In this document: positions 12,062-23,170 of the stretch, piece after piece | Position numbering within the stretch: position 1 is the first letter of the stretch | How the letters are laid out: each line of letters starts with the position of its first letter | Source of the DNA: Papilionanthe hookeriana x Papilionanthe teres | Taxonomy: Eukaryota; Streptophyta; Magnoliopsida; Asparagales; Orchidaceae | Length of the DNA stretch: 64,000 nt | Direction: 5' to 3' | Assembly: GCA_022702705.1 (NCBI GenBank) | Contig: CM040426.1 | Location: 71,011,306-71,075,305, forward strand | Notes under the pieces: generated by a model | Seen by the model: the letters and a program-made list of their open reading frames with translations, nothing else | Told to the model about the DNA's origin: nothing | The model's database searches: none | Position numbers and translations under genes: made by a program

Positions 12062-12460
12062 GCCGAGGAAAGCTACGCACTTAATACTGCTCCAATGCCG
12101 ACGAAATACAACTGGAAACGAAACGTCTCGAGTACTTTTCCCGGAGGAAAGCTACGCATTTATACCGCTCCAATGCCTAGGAAATACAACTGGAAACGAA
12201 ACGTCTCGAGTACTTTGCCCGCTACGCATTTAATAGCCCTAAAAAATTTAAATTTTAAGATTTTCAGAGTATTGCGTTTTCTAATCGAGTAGAGAAGAAC
12301 AGTAGAAGATACGATGGAGTCAGAAGACCAAAAAAGAAGAAGGGGACTAACGGCGAAATGGTCACCGGCGACAGTTCGTCGATGTAATAGTCTTAATCTG
12401 CATTCGTATTTTAATTAGGAGATAAGCATTCTTATACTTAAACTCCGAACAATACTGAAG
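12062..12460 (+). repeat. Second copy of the MULE leader segment (unit 2)
   Basis: This matches 6250-6670, including GGAAACGAAACGTCT, the GAGTAGAGAAGAAC block, a short ATGGAGTCAGAAGAC frame at 12314, GGTCACCGGCGACAGTTCG and the following TTATACTTAAACTCC. Compared with unit 1 the ORF is shortened and out of frame. Its first part is itself an internal duplication of about 80 bp (12062-12142 and 12143-12225). In this copy the leader is followed by a captured F-box fragment instead of the Ulp1-like gene. Confidence 0.7.
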
Positions 12461-12689
12461 TACAATCTGGATAATGTCGCCATACAATCTTTCCTCTTTT
12501 AGAAATAAACTCTAAATTTATTGCAATCTTTCCTCTTTTAGAAGCCTACTCTATAAGAAAGCTTTCCTCTTTTGGGTGATATCTGGATAAGCCGCCCTAC
12601 AATTCAACGGCTATATATTACATTGTTATTTTGTTGCGATTCTACATTAACCTTATAATTTTTGTCTTCATTTTCTAAACAACAAGGGA

Positions 12690-13555
12690 GCCTCGCATTT
12701 ATTCACTACCACTCACCTTTTGGAGGAAATATTAGCGAAAATGATCTCTCGTCTCTCCATCACCTATCGTAGATATTAGAAATTTTCGGAAAACGTGAGT
12801 ATAATTTATTATGGAATTATCATTTTTACTAATTTGGCATACCTCTTTCAATCATGTAACTATGACATAATTAATCAAAATATTGGTCTCTTTACAGAGT
12901 GCAAAAAATTTCATGCAACATCTTCATCAAAAAGGGTAGGAAAATACATGGTCTTTGAAGATTGGGGCATGCATTGGCACGACAAGCAAGGATATTTAAG
13001 ATTTCTTCGTAGTTGTGCCGATAGCGAAAATAGTAATGCTCTCTCTTGCTTGGATTGGTAAGCGAGAAATATTTTTAACATTTTTATAATACAATTCTCA
13101 ATATTCATTTATACTTTATATATGCATTATAAAGCAATATTCATCAAGCATAAATATCTCAATATTTTAGGAGGAGATGTGGATTCAAGAAAGAATTGAG
13201 ATTGGTTTACATTATCTCCCGATACTGCAAGTCAAGGGCATCTTTTTTCCAAATATACCGCGGGGTTAGTGTTGCTACGTGAAGAGACATCTCGCGCGCA
13301 TGGGATCGATCTTTTGAACGAGATATCGAATAAAGTACATCAGTGTCGAGAAAAGGTTTCAAGAATCTTCCATAAAATGAGTTGGAAAAAATGGTCTGTT
13401 CTACCATTTATTCATCGCAACAATTTGTTATGTGGAAAACCAACTTTGGAAGCCGATAATAGATGGCTAAGTGAAGACCTCGTGGAAAGAAGATTCTGCA
13501 GTGATCTTCTGCAAATGGAGTCATGAATATGTATTGTTTTTCAATATGAGTTTTT
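12690..13555 (+). pseudogene. Captured F-box gene fragment (At1g67623-like), frame-shifted
   Basis: F-box proteins of this type supply substrate recognition to SCF ubiquitin ligases. The F-box start reads LLEEILAK (about 12720), then SPIVDIRNFRK after a one-base shift. A GTGAGT donor at 12795 and a TTTACAG acceptor ending 12897 bracket a likely intron. Exon 2 reads CKKFHATSSSKRVGKYMV and continues to YLRFLRSCADSENSNALS (to about 13056). A second likely intron follows (about 13060-13170). The last part reads VSRIFHKMSWKKWSVLPF and ends RRFCSD. There a one-base insertion near 13507-13510 shifts the frame; beyond it CKWSHEYVLF completes the expected family ending. Three or more lesions make it a pseudogene. 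It lies wholly inside the MULE, so transduplication of a host gene is the simplest origin. Confidence 0.6.
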
Positions 13556-13599
13556 TATCAATATGATGTAAGCGGGGGTTCAAATTGTAAACTTTTGAT

Positions 13600-15080
13600 C
13601 TAATCTAATCATGCCCTTTCGTGGTTGTGTCCTAGTAATATTACCATCGTTTTTAGAGTGTACTTATCTAGTATTAGAATTACCCAATTTTAAGTATTGC
13701 GTTAGTGTATAAATCGTTTGCCGAATATAACTTAAAAAATTCCCCGATATATCAAAGATCCAATCGAGATCAATGATAAATCGACGTGCGATTTTTCTCG
13801 TGGTGTATTGAGATTATATCTCCGTTGTATTACGGTCGTAGTGCCGACGAGTTGGAGTAAAGCGCGGAATATTCCAATACAACCGCTTTACCTCCAATCA
13901 TGAACGAGCGTGGTTGTATCCCAAGTAATATTCCCATCGTTTTGAGAGTGTACTATCTCGGTATTAGAATTACCCAATTTGTAATAATAAAATTTTGATA
14001 ATTATGCAATTTTATCTAAATATTATTTCCCTTATTGTAAACTTTTAAGTATTACGTTAGTACATAAATCGTTTCAATTACAAAAGAAGACTCGGATATG
14101 TCGGATCGATCCTTCGAAACGGTTTCGTTGAATACAACTCGAAAAAATCCCCGATATTTTAAGTATTACGTAAGTATGTAAATTTTTTTCAATTACAAAA
14201 AAAGATCGAACACGTTGATCGTTTCTTCGAAACGGTTGCGAATACGAATAACTCAAAAAATTCCCCGATATTTCACAATGTAAATGGAGATCAATGATAG
14301 AGCGATGTGCGAGTTATCTCTCGCTCGTATCGGGATGATATCGGCGTTGTGTTCGGGTCGTAGTCGTTGAGGAGTTGGAGTAAAACGCGGAATATTCCAA
14401 TACAACCGGCGTTGTCCACGAATAAAACAAGGAATATTCCAATACAACCGCTTTCTACCCGATCATGCCTCGGCGCGGTCAGTATCTAAGTAATATTCCA
14501 GGTGGTTTTTCGACTCGTATTATATGTTATTAAATATAAGTCTGGTTGTGATTTTAAAATTTTAATAATTTTGCAATTTTATCTAAAAATTATTTCCTTC
14601 ATTATAAACTTTTAAGTATTACGTGAGTATGTAAATTTTTTTCAATTACAAAAAAAGATCGAACACGTTGGATCGTTTCTTCGAAACGGTTGCCGAATAC
14701 GAATAGCTCGAAAAATTCCCGATATTTCACAATGTAAATGGAGATCAATGATAGAGCGATGTGCGAGTTATCTCTCGTCGTATCGGGATGATATCGGCGT
14801 TGTGTTCGGGTCGTAGTGTCGACGAGTTGGAGTAAAACGCGGAATATTCCAATACAACCGGCGTTGTCCACGAATAAAACAAGGAATATTCCAATACAAC
14901 CGCTTTCTACCCAATCATGCCTCGACGCGGTTGTATCTAAGTAATATTCCAGTGGTTTTTCGACTGTATTATATGTTATTAAATATAAGCTGGTTGTGAT
15001 TTTAAAATTTTAATAATTTTGCAATTTTATCTAAAAATTATTTCCTTCATTATAAACTTTTAATATTCCAGTGGTTTTTC
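13600..15080 (-). repeat. Palindrome array C: ~452 bp tandem repeat with GGAATATTCC
   Basis: Bases 14160-14610 and 14620-15060 are near-identical tandem units of about 452 bp, with a more diverged unit at 13620-14150. Perfect palindromes are at 13866, 14389, 14431, 14841 and 14883, the last four as two pairs 42 bp apart. The flanking motif reads GGAATATTCCAATACAACCG, opposite in orientation to array A. No gene is apparent. Confidence 0.85.
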
Positions 15081-15286
15081 GACTGTATTATCTGTGATTA
15101 AAACAATGATGCAACGAATTGGGGATAAAAAACACAACTTAAAGGGTAAAACACAAGGAGACCAAAAAAGGTAACTGAATAAATCAACCATAAGCAATCT
15201 GTCTGTCATTCAATAAAATCAAAAACTATGTTCAAACAAATTATCCTATATGTTCATTAGCATCAATAGAACAATTCTTTAGCGAT
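15081..15286. other. Transposase 3' flank inside the MULE
   Basis: Short AT-rich stretch between array C and the transposase stop codon. It is probably the 3' untranslated region of the minus-strand gene. Nothing else seen. Confidence 0.3.
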
Positions 15287-17697
15287 CTAGAATTCGAATT
15301 CATCGTCCGCATTCATTAGCATGCTTGTGTATGTCTCTGTCTGTTGTGATGGAGGCAGTTCCTGGAGTAATATGAATAAAAAAATTGTAGACATCACAGA
15401 TTGAATAGTAAATAAATAGCCTCGTCCACATTATAATTTACCTGACTTAAGGGAGCCGACGTTCCAAACCAGTTTGCCTCGTTTTGGAACACTGTAGCAT
15501 CACTTGGACCGGCATCTTTATCCGTTCCTACATAAAATTCGACACTTTATGACGGAGACGATATAAGTTTTAGAAATAAAAAATATTTCAACAAACTAAA
15601 CTTACTTTTTCTTTTCATATTTTTTTCCCAATATCCTTTTAATCTTGAATTAGATATCCCTTTAGGACGCACCTTTATCGGGTCATTCAGATTTCTCTCT
15701 TTACATGGGTCTTCTTCTTAGTTGTCTTTGCCTTTTGTTGGGTTCTCTCCCATGTAATATTTCATCAGGCGCCAAGTGTTAGTTTGTTTAGTGTATCTAA
15801 GCACAAACTTCTCAAGCAACTTCATGGCCTTGCGTTCTTGTACTTATCCGGTACGCTAATTTATGAACATGTGTGCGATATATAAGACCACTTGAGACGA
15901 TCGGCAACATTCGAGACCCCTTAAGATGTCGATATTCCAAACTTTTGTATATGTCCCTTTTGCATGTGTACACCATCGAAGTAATATGTGTTTCTCGAAA
16001 TTTTGTACACGTTATCATGCTCGAAGAACCCTTAGAGCGTGAGCACACAGTAACCCCATCATTTCAAATTTTTTACAACCGCACGCGATATCCAAATTAG
16101 CTCTGTCTAGTTTCACAATCCAAGATTTGTCCGTCTCTCTATTATCGAAGGTTCTTATGTGAAATTCTCGAATCATTGTTGGCAAATCCTTCCAAAGCAA
16201 GTCCACCCAAACCATGAAGAAACTCGACTCAAACTTTCGAGTATAAATTCCGCGTGTAAAGTAAAGCAACCTGCCTCAGAACAGGGCTGCATTTTACTGC
16301 AGGGACAATAGCAGATTGCTCGCATCGGAAATCTTCATCCTTCTCATTTCTTCGCCAAGTTTTAGCAATATGTTCAAGGGCCAGAAAACATTCAGTTACC
16401 GTGCTTGTTGGCTTGCAGAAACTATGACAGATGTTATTAGTCGACTCACTCCTCTGCGTAGATAGGATCCCCATTCCGAAAATGTCTTTATTGAATGCCG
16501 TCGACCACCGATGCCTTATATTATACAATTCATCCAACCATACATTTTCCCGAAGTTCTCCTATCTCAATCATTTCGCCCCAAGTTTCTTCGAATTCAGC
16601 TTCGAGTCACATCTACGCATGCATTTAAAAAAGAGATCGTGTACTATCTTGTTTTTCCCCGAACCACAATGCACTTTTGAAGATAATTTTTTGTATATAT
16701 GCCATCGACATAATCTATGTCTAGTGTGCGGCAAGCACTCTTGGATTGCTCTACTCATTGCTTGATCTTGGTCGGTGAATATTGTGATTGGGTGCTTGTT
16801 ATTCATTATACGGATAAGGGCTTTGAATAACCACTCGAAGGACTCGATCGTTTCATCCGACAAAAAGCCAACCGCAAAAAGCACATTCTCGCCAATGGTG
16901 GTTCACACCGACAATCCGGCGCACAACATAGGTTGTATTTATTCGACCTATAGCTTGTGTCAAATATTATGACATCACCAAAGCAATCATAATCGAGTCC
17001 GGACATCCCATCACTCCATAAGAAATTCAACAAACCGCCCGACTCATCAATTCGGACGTCCCACGCAAACATTGGATCCTCGGCTTGCCGTGCAGTGAAT
17101 AGTTGTAGTAAGGAATTAGCATCCCCAAGTTCAATGTGTAATCTTCTCTCTCTTTGTAAGAGATTATATGCATCCCTCTTTGTACAGTCTAGGTTCTCCA
17201 CTCCACCAACTTCTGTGGCTAGGAAGCTAAACGCATCGGTGGTTCTAATCCCTGCTTTCGACATCGATCCGAGGACATCCGCACCGATGTCACTCATCTT
17301 TCGCTCGAACGCAATAGGTGAGTGTCGCCAACATTCGCCAACGGATGGTTATGACTTTCTATGAATTTCTTTACCGACCGGCTCCCCGGACATCAATGGC
17401 ATATCGGATCATGGCAGGACAACCAGCCTCGTATCCGCTCGCTTGTACCTCACCGATACATTGTCCTTCAATTCTCTCTTCATACCGAGCCTTACCACAA
17501 ACAAACTCCCTCGTCTCGATCCTCCTCGAATTCGGCCAATAACCAATGTGGTCCTTTCGCACGACAAATCCAACAATGTGTGCATAGGCACAATATTTTT
17601 CATGTGCCTCCTTCTCATTATTGATAACAACTTGAAGCAACATGTTTACAAGTGGATCATTGGAAGCGCCGTGATCATTGGAAGCACTCGTGATCAT
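15287..17697 (-). pseudogene. FAR1/FRS-type MULE transposase (FAR1 domain + DDE + SWIM), frame-shifted
   Basis: This is the element's transposase, related to the domesticated light-signalling factors FHY3/FAR1. Segments in order on the minus strand: an AGTGCTTCCAATGATCAC-type triplicated start with the first ATG at 17697; a FAR1 zinc-finger region (YAHIVGFVVRKD, CGKARYEE, EAGCPAM) ending in KFIESHNHPLA near 17336-17365; the linker RSSERKMSDIGADVL; first catalytic Asp in VIIFDTSYRSNKY (about 16940-16980); GENVLFAVGFLSDETIESF; second Asp in TIFTDQDQAM (about 16760-16790); third acidic residue in QRSESTNN (about 16434-16460); and SWIM zinc finger CGCKKFEMMGLLCAHAL (about 16037-16087). Likely 3' exons at 15606-15830 (DPIKVRPKGISNSRLKG), 15442-15527 and 15287-15361 end ADDEFEF-stop. 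Frame changes near 16895 and 16570 and a stop near 15716 disable this copy. Confidence 0.85.
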
Positions 17698-17709
17698 TGG
17701 AAGCACTCG

Positions 17710-18686
17710 TCTCTCTCGAGTATCCGCAATCGAAAATAGATTTGAATGTCGGTATCACTATACTTAACAACCAATAATACAAAAATAATATCATGATAGC
17801 ACCACAAGAACACCATAATAATAACTATAAAAGCATTGGTGTTTTTCGATGTTTTATCACGAATAATACACCCAAACTAAGTAGAGTATCGCCTTCAAAT
17901 TACCTAAATAAAACCACAACGAAATCAAGCAAAGTTACTCTTAAGAAACCGCCTTAATACCACCACAAAATTCCCAAATTAACACCACGTAACGCTAAAA
18001 AAAAAATTAACAAATATACTTTTCTCAAACTACCTCGATACACCCATAATATTACCATAATACCATCATGTCCCAATATGAAAGAAAACTTGACGTTACT
18101 CTATTGAAACTACGGGCATACTACCGTAATAAAACAAGAATAGTAACAAATTTTATTAAGTTTTATTTAGGTAGTTTGAGGGTACTAATCCAAACGTTTT
18201 AATAAATATAATAACAAAGAAACGCACCCTCCACCAAACTACTAGAATACTACCTTTAAATTGCTAAAATCTGAAGCCAACTTAAGTTACTCTTAAGAAA
18301 CTATCAGAATACCACGACAAAACTACCAAAATATCACCACGTACCGCTGAAAGAAAACTTTGGCATATATACTTTCCTGAAACTACTCGAATACAACCAT
18401 AATAATACCAAAAAAATATCATAGCTCTTTAAGAAAGATCACTTCGACTTTGTTCTTCCGAATCTACAGGCATACTACCTTAATAAAACTTAAAAACAAG
18501 TGAAACAACAATAAAACATCGCATACAACTAAATTTACCAACCCGAGGGATTTCTTCTATCGCAGCCTAAACTAAGTTCGCGAATCTTGTTCGTCCAATA
18601 TATTTTGAGATTCGAACTCATCGTCGACTTGATCGGTAGCTTTTTCCGCAACCAGTAAGATTCTTTAGCTTTAGTGTTAAAATCAA
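17710..18686. repeat. AT-rich subterminal direct repeats of the MULE
   Basis: A segment with TCTTAAGAAAC, ATACCACCACAAAA, ACCACGTA and AATACAACCATAATA-like motifs occurs at about 17935-18075 and again at 18290-18430, a period near 355 bp. No gene is seen. This probably includes the transposase promoter side. Confidence 0.55.
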
Positions 18687-18972
18687 AAATCAAATTTCGC
18701 TCCGCGACTCTCCGACAAGGTAGGTCGACAAAAATCCTAAATGTTCGAATTCTAAAGATAATTGGAGACAAAAAATGCCTTTACGATTTGGCGTGAAATA
18801 AAGCGGCAAAAATTTCGGCAAATTTCAGGCCGGGTCGGGTCGGGTCGGCAGAATGGAGATAAAAAGACTTTTTTTCAAACGTGCCATGGTGGGGTCCAGA
18901 AATCCACGTGGCGCGTTTTTATTGGCTACCGGACACAGCGCTGCGTACGCGGTCCGGACCGAATAAAAATTC
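18687..18972 (-). repeat. Right terminal inverted repeat of the MULE
   Basis: Reverse complement of 3459-3747, ending GGTCCGGACCGAATAAAAATTC directly before the 9-bp target duplication. The match is nearly complete over the terminal 130 bp (one substitution and one indel noted by eye) and weaker inward. Confidence 0.9.
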
Positions 18973-18981
18973 CCAAAATTT
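18973..18981. repeat. Target-site duplication of the large MULE, right copy
   Basis: CCAAAATTT, identical to 3450-3458. Confidence 0.9.
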
Positions 18982-19767
18982 CAATATTTCTCCTCCTTCC
19001 AGTATGACGGGATCATGACGTATAAATAAAATTAAATCGTAGGTTTTTTGAGATTGTAAGAAGGAACGAAAAATATCTTATGTACTCAATAGATCTTTAT
19101 TTTTTATTTTTTTATTTTATTTTTTTCAAATAATCTCATCATATCTCATACTCCTCATCAACCAAAAAAAGTTTTAACATGTTGTATTAAATCATTACAA
19201 TATTATGTGTGAATAAGATAAAGGGCATTTACATGCATGCCACCAAAATTTTATGTAATTACATGTAAAATTAAAAGTTCAGTTGCTTGTTATGAAGGTA
19301 CAAATAAATTGAATGATATGTGTATACAGATACATGAATCACGATGATATTCAACTGGTTATAAAAGGAAGATGCCAATGAACTGTAGCGACACAGTCGA
19401 AAAGCTGAGTCACCAGCATAATTTCATTTGGTCAAATCATAGGCCAACCAAAGGAAATAACATATGAGCTAAGAAATACTATGCACCAACATAGGGGACG
19501 ACGGTACGAAATCGACCCCTACAACTGATTATGGGTTATTCACAAAGAAAATCGATGGTTGCTAGATAGAATTCATTTTCAACCCTCTATGAAGACCTTT
19601 TATCCCAATGAAGATTATCCATTAGATTACGAGGACACACCCATTGTATAATGGAATAAACTCTTAATAAGGATAAGGGGGTCTCCAACAAGGGTTCTCT
19701 CAGAAAAGCCGACCGAAGATCTCTCGACCGATTGAACAAGGATTAGGCGATCAAGTAATGTGGTTAT
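18982..19767. other. Intergenic DNA between MULE and LTR element
   Basis: No gene seen. The segment 19223-19270 begins GGGCATTTACATGCATGCC and resembles one end of the short MITE family found elsewhere in the window. Bases 19490-19760 have the more balanced composition of an old LTR-element body but give no recognisable protein. Confidence 0.35.
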
Positions 19768-20691
19768 TGATTCGTGCTTGAAAATTTGCGACAATAGAGT
19801 AACAGATTATCATTTTAGCGTTGCACGAATTTTAGTACACACACAGATGAAAGAAGAATAAGCGATTATCACTCCAAAAGTTTTTACTTGGAAAACTCGT
19901 AAGGGAAAAACAACATGGTTTGGCTCAGTTACAGAAATTCACTATTGATTGATGACTACAAAAATCTATCATCTTACAAATGAGAAATGAGACTTATATT
20001 TTTCAAACTATAGTGTCGACTAACAACATGAGGTTGGTGGTGATCGATGGTGGTTAGTGGTGGTGGACGATGTTTTGCGGTGGTCGACAGCGGCCAGAGG
20101 TGATTGACGACAGTCAGCGGTGGTCGACGACGATCGGCGCTGGTCAACGGAGGTCGGCGGTGCTCGTTGGAGGTCGACAACGATGCTGAGCTGCAACTAC
20201 TCCTCAAGGTCGTGGGCTCTCTCTAAGTTTTTTCCCTCTCTCCTGTAAGGGGTGGATGTCTATTTATAGGGTTTTGGGAGCAACTAAATCAAGAATATGA
20301 ACCACTTTGATCGGTCGGTCGAGATAGTTTCCCTCAATCGGATGATATTTAAGTGTATTAACAATGTCAGAATTGAGCGATATTAGGCTTGTTGGATTCA
20401 TCTTGTCGAGACACTCGATTTGAGTATAATCGTTGAAATCGACATTAGTTTGACTTTCAAATGTGTCCAGAAATCTTATAAGTACGGTTTAGTCCATTGA
20501 TTTATGCTTAATTTGACTCTGATCATACTAAAATTGATATCATTAGGTCTGACATCAAGTCGGTCAGTTTGACAATGAGTTTGCTGAAATCAGAGCTATT
20601 GATGACTTTTCATCAAAATTTCAATATTTATTGCTCAAAATATTGCCTCGAGATTCGTCCCGGATGATGAAAATTTATTGGTGGTGTATCA
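19768..20691 (-). repeat. LTR (left copy) of the old gypsy-type element
   Basis: Starts TGATTCGTGCTTG and ends GGTGGTGTATCA. It contains CGGNGGTNGACGG-like short tandem motifs (20030-20180) and a TATA-like CTATAAATAG on the minus strand at about 20258-20270. Aligns with 26250-27169 and with the LTRs at 39590 and 44817. Confidence 0.88.
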
Positions 20692-21214
20692 GTTGTCGTC
20701 TATTTTCGGGCGAGTCTAATTTGGTCTTCCGAGAATATCAATATCTAATTTTATTTATTATTTTTTTCGTGTGTATGTATCAAAATATATATATGGTTTT
20801 ATTACTTTGTATATAAGAAAAATTTATATCCTTACATTTTTTAGGAGTTCTCTCATTTAAGTTGGCAAGATTCGTTATTTTCTACACGGGTGACGAGTGT
20901 TTAAATCCTGCCTCAGACAAATGGTTGTAAATATTTTTTAAACCGACTTGTTTTTTCTGGCTCGCAGGCTACTGCTCCGAAACCGAAGAGATGGGCCAAC
21001 AAACCAGCAGTATAGTAAAATTGAATCGAAAGTTATAGATAAACCCCAAAACTGAAAATTAAATAGAGAAAACAGTTTATATACATATGTGTGTGTGTGT
21101 TTACTTTTTTATTTTAGAAACTATTTTTTTTAATGAGCAATTGTTTTTTTAATGAGCGGTTTTTTTTTCATATGAAGCCTATATATAGAGGTCTTGGATG
21201 AGGTGAAGAATCAC

Positions 21215-21540
21215 AAATAAAAATAGAAAGAAAGTCGTCGTGTGTTGTGAATAATAGTTGTGGCGGAGAAAAGAGTTGCGGAGATTTGCGGCGAAGAGTT
21301 TCGGAGAAGTGTTGTCGCGAATATTTGCGGAAAAGAGTTGCGGTAAAGAATTGTGGGAGAAGAGTTGCGACGAATAGTTGCGGTGAAGCGTTGCAGCGGT
21401 GTCACGACGATGCGTCGCAGTGACGCACGTGGTGGGGCTTTGTGGCGATTGCGTTGCGGCGACGTGTTGCGGCGGTGTGTCGCGGCGACGCGTTACGGCG
21501 GAGCGTATTCCAGAGAAGATTTGTGTATCGCTCTTACACG
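21215..21540. repeat. Short GTTGCGGCG-type GC-rich array
   Basis: About 300 bp of imperfect units such as GTTGCGGCGACG. The following sequence (GAAGATTT..GCTCTTACACGTTCT, 21505-21545) matches 43205-43240 in the younger element, so this is the short ancestral form of the 1.8 kb array there. Confidence 0.8.
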
Positions 21541-21949
21541 TTCTTAAGGTGGTGAATAAATGATGTAGTTTTCTTGCTGCGATATGAAATGAGAATTTTC
21601 ATGCTTATGTGCTAGAGATGTCTGGAGACCTCTTGACGACCATCAAAAGTAATGAAATTTTGGGAAGACGGTGCCGACTCTAATTGAATATGAACTGATT
21701 TGCTGTAGATTTTGTACATGTCTATGTTGGTATTTGTAGTTTTTTTAATCATCTGATGTGACAATTGTAGATGATATTAATGTTTTTTTTCGTTACTTTC
21801 ACGGTTGTTGTGGCTTATTAATTGTGCAAAATTCAGCAATTTAAATTAGTGCATGCTATATAAACCGATCAATCGTGTTTTTTTTAGACTCTTGTCTTTT
21901 AAGGTTATCCCCTCTAGTTCTTATGCCTTTCAGGAGCTTGAAATGAACC

Positions 21950-22387
21950 GATAGCATCCGAGTCTCATAGTCTTCTAAGGAATTTTATGCACTTCTGTCT
22001 TCTGAGGCTTGCAGTCATCTAAGGTCTTTGATGTACATGTGTCTTTTAAGGCATAGCCTTCTGAGGTATTTGAGTGTACCGGTGTCTTATGAGAGTTGTA
22101 GCATATTAAGGTCTTTGATGTATCTTTGTCTTATGAGGTATTTGAGTGGAGACCCTGTAAACCACTTGCTCTCATTGATATTTTCTAGTGATGATTATGT
22201 CCTATACTGGCTCCTATCGAGACTTGTCTATTGGGCTCGTCTTCCAGGGGCATGGTAGCTCCTCATTAAGTCTTGCCTCTTAGGCTTGACTCTCAGGAGT
22301 ACCATATCTTCCTGTCGACTCTTGCCTCTTTGGCTCGAGTTTTAAGGGCATGGGACTCGAGCTTGACTTTCAGGAGTACCATATATT
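21950..22387. repeat. Internal repeats: CTTCTGAGG..GTAG and GAGTCTTGCCTCTTGG units
   Basis: Two sets of imperfect repeats: a TCTTCTGAGGCTTG-like unit of about 55-60 bp (21950-22140), then a GACTCTTGCCTCTTNGGC unit with CAGGAGTACCATATCTT (22205-22387). The second set resumes at 24437 on the other side of the nested element. Both sets recur at 43530-43950 in the younger relative. Confidence 0.7.
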
Positions 22388-22682
22388 TGTTAGGTATGTG
22401 GCTCATATACCGATAGTTGGAGTCTCTTGGTGAAGAGATGTGTCTCTTCATAGTTTGTGGGTTGAGGGGGAGCGAGGGCGAGTTTGTAATTTATCCGTGG
22501 GGGTTTATCTATAAATAGATGTGTAATCCTATGGATAAGGGAATCGAACTATTGTAACTCCTCTGAAATAGTGAATTCGCCGCTCTGCTTCCGAGGATGT
22601 AGGCATGTCTATGCTGAACCTCGTTAAATCTCTGTGTTCTTCTTCTGGATGTGCGTTGTGTTCACCCCTCAATTTCATAACA
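22388..22682 (+). repeat. 5' LTR of the nested element
   Basis: 295 bp with a TATA box TATAAATA at 22510-22517, placed as expected for an LTR promoter. Matches 24138-24432 except for about five substitutions (for example CTGAACC against CCGAACC). Confidence 0.9.
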
Positions 22683-22759
22683 ATTGGTATCAGAGCCTCG
22701 TTCGAGGGAACATGAGGAGATCAACGCGGAAGATCGAAGAAGAATTTTGAGATTTGATT

Positions 22760-23170
22760 CGTAGCAGAGAGTGGATGAAGGCTTAGAGGGCGCTGGAAGG
22801 CTCGCAGCACTTTTGCCCAGATCACGGCCCTGGAGAGGGAATTCTGAATCACTGTTAGAAGAGGAATTAATTCTTTTTGGAAAATGCTTCGACTAATTGC
22901 TTTTTGGAGGAAAGAACAGGAAAGGACAGGGAATTAATTTATGTTTGAAGAACTGGAAACAAAGGATTTATTTCCAGCAAGTGAGATCGCGGAGAGTGGA
23001 TGAAGACGCAATTTGGGCGTTGGAAGGCTCGCACCAGTTTGGCACATATTGCAGAGAGTGGATGAAGGCGTAGAGGGCGCTGGAAGGCTCGCAGCAGTTT
23101 GACATAGATTGCAGAGAGTGGATGAAGACGCAATTTGGGCGCTGGAAGGCTCGCAGCAGTTTGACACAAA
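22760..23170 (+). repeat. 59-bp tandem repeats inside the nested element
   Basis: Units containing GAGAGTGGATGAAGACGCA, GGGCGCTGGAAGGCTCGCAG and CAGTTTG recur at about 22765, 22993, 23053 and 23112. Overlapping open frames here are a consequence of the repeat; no protein family is recognisable. A looser set (GAGTTGCGGCAGGTGCAGTTGCAG-like) fills 23640-23880. Confidence 0.75.

Larger units (their letters stand above)
3459..18972. mobile_element. 15.5 kb Mutator-like element carrying FAR1-type transposase, Ulp1-like protease and F-box fragment
   Basis: The element is bounded by inverted repeats of about 287 bp starting GAATTTTTATTCGGTCCGG and by a perfect 9-bp target duplication. From left to right it holds AT-rich DNA, palindrome array A, a short leader ORF, a decayed Ulp1-like gene on plus, palindrome array B, a second copy of the leader joined to a captured F-box fragment, palindrome array C, and a decayed FAR1-domain MULE transposase on minus. 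Autonomous plant MULEs with Ulp1-like genes are known (Kaonashi-type) and FAR1/SWIM transposases are known from Jittery-like MULEs. Finding both in one element is unusual to my knowledge. Coding frames are interrupted, so the copy is probably no longer autonomous. Intact target duplications and well-matched terminal repeats argue against extreme age. Confidence 0.92.

Noticed and set aside
5150..15060. CRISPR-like array from regularly recurring GGAATATTCC motifs
   Set aside because: The genome is a plant nucleus, spacers are themselves repeated, and the unit lengths are hundreds of bases. It is a transposon-internal repeat.
16431..17739. Plus-strand frames of 60-110 codons
   Set aside because: They are shadows of the minus-strand FAR1-type transposase, which has ordered FAR1, DDE and SWIM motifs.
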